Positions 46,780 through 54,325 of a stretch of DNA of 64,000 nucleotides are shown piece after piece; position 1 is the stretch's first letter; every line of letters begins with the position of its first letter. Source of the stretch: Actinomycetospora chiangmaiensis DSM 45062. GTDB taxonomy: Bacteria > Actinomycetota > Actinomycetes > Mycobacteriales > Pseudonocardiaceae. Made by a program: the position numbers and the translations under genes. The stretch is from positions 310,195-374,194 of the forward strand of contig NZ_KB903240.1 in the NCBI RefSeq assembly GCF_000379625.1. Direction: 5' to 3'. The notes below the pieces were generated by a model, which did no database searches, had not been told where the DNA came from, and worked only from the letters and a program-made list of their open reading frames with translations.

Positions 46780-48294
46780 TCAGTTGCCCGAGAGCTTCTC
46801 CCGCAGCGCGGCGAGCTGCGCGTCGCTGGCGAGCGACCCGGCGCCGGACTGCGACGGCGGGCCCTGGCCCGGGTCGTCGTCGTCCCGCGGCTCGGCGGAC
46901 TCGTCCGCCGGACCACCCGAGGAGTAGTTGGCCGGGGCCGCCTCGGCGGCCTCCGCCTCCTGCTCGGCGGTGCGCTGCAGCTGCGCGACGTGCTGCTGGT
47001 AGCGGGCGTACGCCGCCTGGTACTGGCGCTCCCACTCCTCGCGCTGGGACTCGAAGCCCTCACGCCACTCCCCGGAGTCGGGGTCGAAGCCCTCCGGGTA
47101 GATGTAGTTGCCGGCGTCGTCGTACTCGGCGCCCATGCCGTAGAGCGCCGGGTCGAACTCGGTCTCCGGCGTCATGCCCTCGTTCGCCTGCTTCAGCGAG
47201 AGCGAGATGCGGCGACGGTCGAGGTCGATGTCGATGACCTTGACCATGACGTCGTTGCCGACCTGGACGACCTGCTCCGGCACCTCGACGTGGCGCTCGG
47301 CCAGCTCGGAGATGTGGACCAGGCCCTCGATGCCCTCGTCGACGCGCACGAACGCACCGAACGGCACGAGCTTCGTGACCTTGCCGGGCACGATCTGGCC
47401 GATCTGGTGGGTCCGGGCGAACTGACGCCACGGGTCCTCCTGCGTCGCCTTGAGCGACAGCGAGACCCGCTCGCGGTCCAGGTCGACGTCGAGGACCTCG
47501 ACCGTGACCTCCTGGCCGACCTCGACGACCTCGGAGGGGTGGTCGATGTGCTTCCAGGACAGCTCGGAGACGTGCACCAGACCGTCGACCCCGCCGAGGT
47601 CGACGAAGGCGCCGAAGTTGACGATCGAGGAGACCTGACCCTTGCGGATCTGGCCCTTCGCGAGCTGGTTGAGGAACTCGCTGCGCACGGCGGACTGGGT
47701 CTGCTCCAGCCAGGCGCGGCGGGACAGGACCACGTTGTTGCGGTTCTTGTCCAGCTCGATGATCTTGGCCTCGATCTCCTTGCCGACGTACGGCTGGAGA
47801 TCGCGGACGCGGCGCATCTCGACCAGCGACGCGGGGAGGAAGCCGCGGAGGCCGATGTCGAGGATGAGACCACCCTTGACGACCTCGATGACGGTGCCCT
47901 TGACCGGCTCGTCGTTGTCCTTGAGCTGCTCGATCGTGCCCCAGGCGCGCTCGTACTGCGCGCGCTTCTTGGACAGGATCAGCCGGCCCTCCTTGTCCTC
48001 CTTCTGGAGGACGAGGGCTTCGACCTCGTCGCCGACGGCGACGACCTCGTTGGGGTCGACATCGTGCTTGATGGACAGCTCACGCGAGGGGATGACGCCC
48101 TCGGTCTTGTAGCCGATGTCGAGAAGGACCTCGTCGCGGTCGACCTTGACGATCGTGCCTTCGACGATGTCGCCATCGTTGAAGTACTTGATCGTCTCGT
48201 CGATGGCAGCGAGGAAGTCCTCTTCCGACCCGATGTCGTTGACAGCAACCTGGGGGCTGCTGTGGCTCGGGGCGGTGTGGGTGTCGATGGACAT
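46780..48294 (-). CDS. rpsA: 30S ribosomal protein S1
   Basis: 504 residues. Four S1 OB-fold repeats: VEGTIVKVDRDEVLLDIGYKTEG, VKGTVIEVVKGGLILDIG, RKGQVSSIVNFGAFVDLGGVDG and VPGKVTKLVPFGAFVRVDEG. Four rather than six repeats is the actinobacterial form. The tail after residue 375 is Gln/Glu-rich, then acidic and unstructured (EPRDDDDPGQG), ending LREKLSGN. It anchors mRNA on the 30S subunit. A promoter candidate lies at 48460-48489, leaving a leader of about 160 nt in which I saw no clear structure. Confidence 0.97.
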   Translation of the reverse strand: MSIDTHTAPSHSSPQVAVNDIGSEEDFLAAIDETIKYFNDGDIVEGTIVKVDRDEVLLDIGYKTEGVIPSRELSIKHDVDPNEVVAVGDEVEALVLQKEDKEGRLILSKKRAQYERAWGTIEQLKDNDEPVKGTVIEVVKGGLILDIGLRGFLPASLVEMRRVRDLQPYVGKEIEAKIIELDKNRNNVVLSRRAWLEQTQSAVRSEFLNQLAKGQIRKGQVSSIVNFGAFVDLGGVDGLVHVSELSWKHIDHPSEVVEVGQEVTVEVLDVDLDRERVSLSLKATQEDPWRQFARTHQIGQIVPGKVTKLVPFGAFVRVDEGIEGLVHISELAERHVEVPEQVVQVGNDVMVKVIDIDLDRRRISLSLKQANEGMTPETEFDPALYGMGAEYDDAGNYIYPEGFDPDSGEWREGFESQREEWERQYQAAYARYQQHVAQLQRTAEQEAEAAEAAPANYSSGGPADESAEPRDDDDPGQGPPSQSGAGSLASDAQLAALREKLSGN

Positions 48295-48459
48295 ACGGTG
48301 GGTGGCTCCGGGATGGGCAGGTCTCGGTCAGGTGGACAGGTGGTTCAACCACGAGGGCGGACGTCGTCCTGACGCGCTGGTTCGGCACCCGCGGGGACCG
48401 AGGGGATCGCTGCCCACCGGAGCCGACCGGACAGGGCGAGACCACTGACGTGGAACTCC

Positions 48460-48489
48460 ATCGTATCCACTCTCCCGACGGACCGGCAA
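48460..48489 (-). promoter_or_regulatory. promoter candidate for rpsA
   Basis: On the minus strand TTGCCG (48489-48484) and TACGAT (48465-48460) are separated by 18 bp, a good housekeeping-sigma match, about 165 bp upstream of the rpsA ATG. Confidence 0.5.
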
Positions 48490-48556
48490 ACGGGTCACAC
48501 CGTGCAGCCCGCCCGGCGTGTCGGGCGTGTCCGGACGGCGTGCCAGGATGCCGCCC

Positions 48557-49351
48557 ATGAGCGCCGGCGCCGTGGGGGACGCGGAGTCCGTCGCGGCCTC
48601 CCGTGCCTGGTGGGACGCCGACGCGGCGGACTACCAGGCCGAGCACGGCGCCTTCCTCGGCGACGCCGACTTCGTCTGGTGCCCCGAGCGGCTCCGGGAG
48701 GCGGACGCGCAGCTGCTCGGGCCGACCGCGGCCCTCGTCGGGAAGCAGGTCCTCGAGGTCGGCTGCGGCGCCGCGTCCTGCGCCCGCTGGCTGGTCGACC
48801 GGGGCGCCGACGCGGTCGGCGTCGACCTCTCGCTCGGGATGCTGCGCCAGGCGCAGGCGGCGTCGCGACGCTCGGGGACCCCGGTGCCGCTGATCCAGGC
48901 GGACGCCTCGCGCCTGCCCTTTCCCGACGACGGGTTCGACCTCGCCTGCTCGGCCTTCGGGGCCGTCCCCTTCGTGGCCGACTCGGCCGCGCTCATGGCC
49001 GAGGTGGCGCGGGTGCTGCGGCCCGGCGGCCGGTGGGTGTTCGCGGTGAACCACCCGCTGCGGTGGATCTTCCCGGACGACCCCGGCGAGGAGGGCCTCA
49101 CCGTCGTCCACTCCTACTTCGACCGCACCGGCTACGCCGAGTTCGACGAGGACGGCCGCGCCACCTACGTCGAGCACCATCGGACGCTGGGCGACCGGAT
49201 CGCCGAGGTGGTCGGAGCGGGCTTCGTGCTCGAGGGCCTCGTCGAGCCGGAGTGGCCGGCCGGCCTCACCGACGTGTGGGGGCAGTGGTCGCCGCTGCGG
49301 GGCGCCCTGTTCCCCGGGACGGCGATCTTCCGCTGCCGGCTGCCCGGCTGA
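48557..49351 (+). CDS. class I SAM-dependent methyltransferase
   Basis: 264 residues from the ATG at 48557; in-frame ATGs at 48548 and 48518 are alternatives, but CAGGAT 7 bp before 48557 suggests a leaderless start there. Motif I VLEVGCGAASCARWLVDRGA, motif II VGVDLSLGML, motif III LIQADASRLPFPDDGFDLA and VLRPGGRWVFAVNHPLRWIF place it in the UbiE/COQ5-like group. N-terminal RAWWDADAADYQAEHG is common in actinobacterial members. The stop overlaps the next ATG by 1 bp. Acceptor unknown. Confidence 0.87.
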   Translation: MSAGAVGDAESVAASRAWWDADAADYQAEHGAFLGDADFVWCPERLREADAQLLGPTAALVGKQVLEVGCGAASCARWLVDRGADAVGVDLSLGMLRQAQAASRRSGTPVPLIQADASRLPFPDDGFDLACSAFGAVPFVADSAALMAEVARVLRPGGRWVFAVNHPLRWIFPDDPGEEGLTVVHSYFDRTGYAEFDEDGRATYVEHHRTLGDRIAEVVGAGFVLEGLVEPEWPAGLTDVWGQWSPLRGALFPGTAIFRCRLPG

Positions 49352-50337
49352 TGGCCCGGCACGCGGCCCGGACCGCGCCCGAGACCCCGGCCCGCGTGCT
49401 GGCCGACCTGCTCGACGTGCAGCGCCGTCGCTTCGCGGCGCTCGACCCGCGGCTCCCGGAGGCCGTCGCTCCCCCGCCGGGCGACATCGTCGTGGTCGGG
49501 ACGCCCCCGCACCGCGTGGCCGGCGTGGTCACCCACCACACCTGGCCGGCCGGGAGCGGGCCCCTGCTCTGGTCGGCCGCACAGGTCTCGGAGCTGCACC
49601 CCGTGGTCGGCGCCGCCGGCCACGCCCCGCTGCACGCGCTGGTCGAGGCCTGGCGGGGCCGCCTGCTGCCGGCCGTGCTGCGGGAGCCGGACTCGGCCGC
49701 CACGGTGACCTGGCCGAGCCGCGACGTCGTCGCCACCCGGGTCTTCCTCGACCACGGCCTCGTCCCGCTGGCCGTCCTCGCCGTGCGCCCTCCCGCGCCG
49801 GTGTCGGCGCCGCCCCCGGACCCCGACCTCGAGGTGCGACGGGCCACGCCCGACGACCTCGACGCCTGCGTCCGCCTCGCCATGGAGGAACTCGCCTACT
49901 CCAGCCAGGTCGGCGGCTCCCTGGTCCGGGCCGACGCGGAGGCCGTGAAGCGCACCACGATCCGCGACCGGCTGACCCGCGGCGAGCCCACCTGGATCGC
50001 CCTGCGCCGCGACCGGGCCGTCGGGATGATGGAGTGCGGCCGCACCGAGTCGACCCCCGGGACGTGGCTGGCGGGACTGCTGCCGCCCGGCGCCTGGGGC
50101 TACGTCAACTGCGCCTCGGTGACGTCGTCGGAGCGCGGCAGCGGGGTGGGCCACCGCCTCGTCGCCACCGCCCTCCCGGAGCTGGAGACGACGGAGTCGG
50201 CCCTGCCGGTCCGCGGCACCTACCTCTACTACAACCCGCCGAACCCGCTGTCGTCCGTCTTCTGGCCCCGCGCCGGTTACCGGCCGTTGTGGACACTCTG
50301 GGAGGTTCGGCCGGCCGGGGGTCTCCGACCGGCCTGA
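49351..50337 (+). CDS. GNAT family acetyltransferase with an N-terminal extension
   Basis: 328 residues from the ATG at 49351, which shares its A with the preceding TGA. The C-terminal GNAT fold (residues 160-320) has VRRATPDDLDACVRLAMEEL, the acetyl-CoA loop SVTSSERGSGVGHRLVATAL and YYNPPNPLSSVFWPRAGYRP. The N-terminal 150 residues (VVGTPPHRVAGVVTHHTW, FLDHGLVPLAVLAVRP) may be a degenerate second GNAT domain. It is cotranscribed with the methyltransferase. Substrate unknown. Confidence 0.82.
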   Translation: MARHAARTAPETPARVLADLLDVQRRRFAALDPRLPEAVAPPPGDIVVVGTPPHRVAGVVTHHTWPAGSGPLLWSAAQVSELHPVVGAAGHAPLHALVEAWRGRLLPAVLREPDSAATVTWPSRDVVATRVFLDHGLVPLAVLAVRPPAPVSAPPPDPDLEVRRATPDDLDACVRLAMEELAYSSQVGGSLVRADAEAVKRTTIRDRLTRGEPTWIALRRDRAVGMMECGRTESTPGTWLAGLLPPGAWGYVNCASVTSSERGSGVGHRLVATALPELETTESALPVRGTYLYYNPPNPLSSVFWPRAGYRPLWTLWEVRPAGGLRPA

Positions 50338-50389
50338 GCCCATCACCCGTTCGGCGTCACCGGCGGGACACCCGGCTCGTTGGGTGCCC

Positions 50390-50554
50390 ATGGACGAGCT
50401 CGCGAGGAAGGCCGCCGCGGTCGACCCGGCCATGGCACCCGGCACGCCGGACGCCGTGCGCTTCGGCTGCCGCTGCTCGGTGCTGTTCAACCAGGAGGAG
50501 TCGTTCGTCGACCCCTCCTGCCCGCTGCACGGCGCGCGGGCCGGCTCGGTCTGA
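50390..50554 (+). CDS. 54-residue Cys-containing small protein
   Basis: From the ATG at 50390. After a helical start (MDELARKAAAVDPAMAPG) it reads VRFGCRCSVLFNQEESFVD and PSCPLHGA, with a C-x-C ... C-x2-H arrangement that could bind one zinc or iron. TTGGGT stands 4 bp before the start and there is no ribosome site. It lies between the GNAT gene and the convergent P450 operon, and the compact Cys/His pattern argues against chance. No known family is recognised. Confidence 0.6.
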   Translation: MDELARKAAAVDPAMAPGTPDAVRFGCRCSVLFNQEESFVDPSCPLHGARAGSV

Positions 50555-50562
50555 CCGGACGG

Positions 50563-51810
50563 TCACCAGGTGACCGGGAGGGACTCGATGCCGCCCATGA
50601 ACGAGTCGCGCCGGGTGATCACCTCGGACTCCTCGCCGGCCAGGCGGAGTCCGGGCAGGCGCGCGGCGAGCGTCGAGAGCACCGCCCGCATCTCCAGGCG
50701 CGCCAGCGGCGCCCCGAGGCAGAACCGGGGGCCGTGGCCCAGGCCGACGTGCGGTGCGGCGCTCGGGGCGAAGGGCCGGAACTCCGACGGGTCGTCGAAG
50801 GCCCGTTCGTCGCGGTTGGCGGAGCTCATCGAGAGGATGACCGCATCGCCGGCCCTGATCGTCGTGCCCGTGCCGTCCGCGGCGACGACGTCGACGTCGG
50901 TGTGCGCGTACCGGACCATGCCGACGCCCCCGGAACTCCCGACCCGCAGGACCTCCTCGACCACCTGATCGGCCAGGGAGGCGTCGCGGCCGAGGGCGTC
51001 GAGCACCGCCCGGTGGCGCAGGAGCAGCAGCACGCCCATGTCGGTGAACGACACCGTGGTCTCGTGGCCCGCGATGAGCAGCATGATCAGGATGCCGACC
51101 GCGGCCTCGTCGGTGAAGTCGGGGTGCTCGTCCTGCGCGGCGACCAGGTCGGAGACGACGTCGTCGCCGGGAGTGGCCCGCTTGCACTCGAGCAGCGAGG
51201 TCGCGTAGCCGACCAGTTCTCCGATCGCGGCCCGGGGAGCCGTGCCACGCAGGCCGCCGGCCCGGTCGGCGAGATCGCGGAAGTGGCCGTGGTCCGCGGC
51301 CGGGACGCCGAGCAGCTCCCCGATCATCCGCACGGGCAGGGGCCCGGTCACCCACGCGTGCAGGTCCACCGGGGCGCCGGTGCGGTCGTGCTCCCGGATC
51401 ATCTCGTCGAGGTAGCCGTCGAGCAGCTGCTGGACGTACTGCCCGAGCCGTGCCACCCGCCGGGCGGAGAAGGACGGCGCGACGAGTCGCCGCATGAAGG
51501 CGTGGTCGGCCGCCTCGGTCGCGTAGTTGGCGGCGGCCCCGCCCTGCACGCCGGAGTCGGAGATCCGGGCCGCCTCCGCGGGATGCGGGTGGGAGCGGCC
51601 GAGCCGGGGGTCGGCGAACAGGGCCCTGGTCTCGGCGTACCGCACCGCCAGCCAGGCCTCGTCGCCCGCGGGCGTGAGCACGCGGGCCAGCGGCCCGCGG
51701 TCGCGGAGGTCCCCGTAGCGGGGGTCCGGGCGGAGCAGGGCATCGCCCGACAGGGGCAGGCGCGGACGAGGCTCGTCGCCACCGGCGGTCACTCCGGCAC
51801 CCTGACCCAC
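50563..51810 (-). CDS. cytochrome P450
   Basis: 415 residues from the GTG at 51810, chosen because GAGGAG stands 7 bp upstream; TTG at 51828 is the longest option. I-helix oxygen-binding AGHETT, ExxR motif EEVLR, and heme-ligand loop GLGHGPRFCLGAPLAR with the thiolate Cys. The type is a soluble bacterial P450. It is the last gene of a tight operon with a BVMO-like monooxygenase and an NAD-binding dehydrogenase and starts 4 bp after the preceding stop. No ferredoxin gene is nearby. Substrate unknown. Confidence 0.93.
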   Translation of the reverse strand: MGQGAGVTAGGDEPRPRLPLSGDALLRPDPRYGDLRDRGPLARVLTPAGDEAWLAVRYAETRALFADPRLGRSHPHPAEAARISDSGVQGGAAANYATEAADHAFMRRLVAPSFSARRVARLGQYVQQLLDGYLDEMIREHDRTGAPVDLHAWVTGPLPVRMIGELLGVPAADHGHFRDLADRAGGLRGTAPRAAIGELVGYATSLLECKRATPGDDVVSDLVAAQDEHPDFTDEAAVGILIMLLIAGHETTVSFTDMGVLLLLRHRAVLDALGRDASLADQVVEEVLRVGSSGGVGMVRYAHTDVDVVAADGTGTTIRAGDAVILSMSSANRDERAFDDPSEFRPFAPSAAPHVGLGHGPRFCLGAPLARLEMRAVLSTLAARLPGLRLAGEESEVITRRDSFMGGIESLPVTW

Positions 51811-51814
51811 CCCG

Positions 51815-52690
51815 CTACTCCTCGCCAAGCCCCGTTCCGGTCCGGCCCCTCCCCCGCGGACGGAGGTCCCCGACGTCGGGTGTGTCGGGGAGGTCCTCCG
51901 GCCGCCGGTCCCCGGAGGCGCTCGTGGCGAGGTCGCCGTAGACCTCCGCGAAGCCGTCGAACAACGCGCGGGTGAGACCGGCCCCGGCCTGGGTGTCGGC
52001 GATGGCGGTCATCTCGTCGACGAAGCGCCAGGCCTTGGTGGCCGCGACGGCGGCCGGGCGCACCCCCGCCGTCGGGAAGTCCAGGCGCAGGTCGGCGAGG
52101 ACGGCGTCGAGCACGCCGTGGTGGTCCGCGGTCAGCAGCGCCTGCGCCAGCAGGCCGGTGAAGCCCTTGCGGACCGACGCCGTGCACATCTTGGTCGCGC
52201 TGGCGGCGCCGGGCGTGGCGCCGAGCACCACCCAGGCCACACCCGGCACCGCGAGCCCGGCGACCTCCTCGGCGCGGGCGCCGGAGAGGAACACCCGGGT
52301 CGGCTGCTCCGCCTCCGGGGTGGGCGGCGGCCCCGAGATGGCGGCGTCGACCAGGTCCGGCAGGTCCGCGGCGATCGCCACGACGGTGTCCGGCGCGACG
52401 GCGTTCGCCTCCACCACGAGCGGGCGGGCTCCGGTGCGCCCGCACGCGGCGGCGATCCCGGCCGCCGCGTCGCGCGCCTGTCCCGGCGGCACGACGCTGA
52501 CCAGTACGTCGGCCCCGGCGACGACCGCGTCGAGCGACCCGGCGTCGGGGATCCCGGCGTCGGCCAGGCGCCGCCCGGTGGCCGGGGAGCGGCCCACGGC
52601 CGTCGTCAGGACCTCGTGGCCACCCGCACGCACGCACCGGGCGAGGGCCGTGCCCATCGCGCCCGGTGCGTGGATCCCGACCGTCGTCAC
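51815..52690 (-). CDS. NAD(P)-binding dehydrogenase, 6-phosphogluconate/beta-hydroxyacid dehydrogenase-like
   Basis: 291 residues from the GTG at 52690 (overlaps the preceding TGA). Rossmann motif VGIHAPGAMGTALARCVRAGG, then VLVSVVPPGQARDAA; the second domain has the substrate/catalytic-type region LGATPGAASATKMCTASVRKG with a conserved Lys, as in beta-hydroxyacid dehydrogenases. The C-terminal 30 residues are Arg/Gly-rich and variable. Its position between a monooxygenase and a P450 suggests a shared oxidative pathway. Confidence 0.82.
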   Translation of the reverse strand: MTTVGIHAPGAMGTALARCVRAGGHEVLTTAVGRSPATGRRLADAGIPDAGSLDAVVAGADVLVSVVPPGQARDAAAGIAAACGRTGARPLVVEANAVAPDTVVAIAADLPDLVDAAISGPPPTPEAEQPTRVFLSGARAEEVAGLAVPGVAWVVLGATPGAASATKMCTASVRKGFTGLLAQALLTADHHGVLDAVLADLRLDFPTAGVRPAAVAATKAWRFVDEMTAIADTQAGAGLTRALFDGFAEVYGDLATSASGDRRPEDLPDTPDVGDLRPRGRGRTGTGLGEE

Positions 52691-54177
52691 GCGGGGATCG
52701 TGGCGCGCTCCGACTCGAAGCGCATGCCCTCCTCGAGGTCGCCGCGGCGCAGCGCGACCGCGTCGATGGCGTAGTTCATCGCCAGCGTCCACGGCTTGCG
52801 GTCGCCGCCGCGGGGCAGCTCGTGGATCGAGCGCTGCACGTACCCGGCCTCGAAGTCGAGCAGCGGACGCTCCTCGACCGACGCGTCGCGCTCCGGGGTG
52901 GCCACGACCTTCCCGTGCGCGTCCATCCAGCGCAGCAGGCGGCAGAAGTACTCGGCGACGAGGTCGACCTTCAGCGTCCAGGAGGCGTTCGTGTAGCCGA
53001 TCATGAACACGAGGTTCGGCACACCGGAGAGCATCATGCCCTTGTAGGCCATGGTGTCGGGCAGCTTCACCGGCTCGTCGTCGACGGTGAGCGTGGCCCC
53101 GCCGAACAGCTGCAGGTTCAGGCCGGTGGCCGTGATGACGATGTCGGCCTCGAGCTCCTGGCCCGACGCGAGGCGGATGCCGTGCTCGGTGAAGGTGTCG
53201 ATCTTGTCGGTGACGATGTCGGCGTCGCCGCGCTTGATGGCCTTGAACAGGTCGCCGTTGGGCACCATGCACATGCGCTGGTCCCACGGGTTGTACGGCG
53301 GGTTGAAGTGGGTGTCGACCTCGTAGCCCTCGGGCAGCTGGGCGGCGACCTGCTTGCGGAGCACGCCCTTCATGAAGCCGGGGAACCGCTGCGAGATCTG
53401 GTACAGCGCGATGATCTGCGCGATGTTCTTCGCCCGCACGAGCGGGTCGGCGATCCTCGCCGGCAGCCAGCGGGAGAGCTTCTCGGCGATCGGGTCGGTG
53501 CGGCCGATGGCGAGCACGTAGCTCGGGGTGCGCTGCAGCTGCGTGACGTGGGCGGCGCGGCCCTCGCCCTGGGTCATGGCGGGCACCAGCGTCACGGCCG
53601 TGGCACCGGAGCCGATGACGACGACCTTCTTGTCCGCGTAGTCGAGCTCCGGGTCCCACAGCTGCGGGTGCACGACCGTGCCGCCGAAGTTCTCGATGCC
53701 GGGGAAGTCGGGCGTGTAGCCCTGGTCGTAGCGGTAGTAGCCCGAGCACCACAGCAGGTAGGAGCAGGTCAGGTGCTCGTCGCCCGCGGCGCTCGACACC
53801 GTCAGGGTCCAGCGCTGCTCGACGCTCGACCAGGCGGCGGCGGTGACCCGGCGGCCGTACCGGATGTGCTCGTCGACCCCGTACTCCTCCGCGGTGTCGC
53901 GGACGTACTCCAGGATCGAGGGCCCGTCGGCGAGCGCGACCGAGTCCGGCCACGGGCGGAAGCGGAAGCCCAGCGTGTGCATGTCGGAGTCGGACCGGAT
54001 GCCCGGGTACCGGAACAGGCTCCACGTGCCGCCCAGGTCCTCGCGCGCCTCGAGGACGGCGTAGGAGCGGTGCGGGTGCTCCGTGGTCAGGTGGCAGGCC
54101 GTGCCGATGCCGGACAGGCCCGCGCCGACGATGACGACATCCAGGTGCTCGGGGGTGCTCCCGTCCGCGGTACTCAT
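52687..54177 (-). CDS. FAD-containing (Baeyer-Villiger-type, EthA-like) monooxygenase
   Basis: 496 residues from the ATG at 54177, with AAGGTGG upstream. FAD Rossmann motif VVIVGAGLSGIGTACHL, BVMO-type fingerprint FGGTVVHPQLWD (F-x-G-x3-H-x3-W-D) and NADPH motif VVIGSGATAVTLVP. SDSDMHTLGFRFRPW and the NPPYNPWDQRMCMVPNGDLF segment are typical of the mycobacterial EthA group, which oxidises ketones and activates thioamides. First gene of the three-gene operon. Confidence 0.9.
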   Translation of the reverse strand: MSTADGSTPEHLDVVIVGAGLSGIGTACHLTTEHPHRSYAVLEAREDLGGTWSLFRYPGIRSDSDMHTLGFRFRPWPDSVALADGPSILEYVRDTAEEYGVDEHIRYGRRVTAAAWSSVEQRWTLTVSSAAGDEHLTCSYLLWCSGYYRYDQGYTPDFPGIENFGGTVVHPQLWDPELDYADKKVVVIGSGATAVTLVPAMTQGEGRAAHVTQLQRTPSYVLAIGRTDPIAEKLSRWLPARIADPLVRAKNIAQIIALYQISQRFPGFMKGVLRKQVAAQLPEGYEVDTHFNPPYNPWDQRMCMVPNGDLFKAIKRGDADIVTDKIDTFTEHGIRLASGQELEADIVITATGLNLQLFGGATLTVDDEPVKLPDTMAYKGMMLSGVPNLVFMIGYTNASWTLKVDLVAEYFCRLLRWMDAHGKVVATPERDASVEERPLLDFEAGYVQRSIHELPRGGDRKPWTLAMNYAIDAVALRRGDLEEGMRFESERATIPA

Positions 54178-54223
54178 GCGTACCACCTTACCGCGTGGTA
54201 CCGCTGCGTACCAACCCTTGATT

Positions 54224-54325
54224 CGGGTCGAGCTCCGCTCCGCTGCGTCTCCCGTGGCCCGGGTCGAGCTCCGCTCCGCTGCGTCTCCCGTGGCCCGGGT
54301 CGAGCTCCGCTCCGCTGCGGTCTCC
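54224..54325. repeat. 36-bp tandem repeat, 2.8 copies
   Basis: Units at 54224-54259 and 54260-54295 are identical; a third runs from 54296 to about 54325 before diverging at the polA stop. Each begins CGGGTCGAGCTCCGCTCCGC and ends GTCTCCCGTGGCC, and each contains the GAGCTC palindrome. It lies between the monooxygenase start and the polA end. Function unknown. Confidence 0.85.

Noticed and set aside
54224-54325. CRISPR array
   Set aside because: The repeats are directly tandem with no unique spacers, and there are no cas genes.
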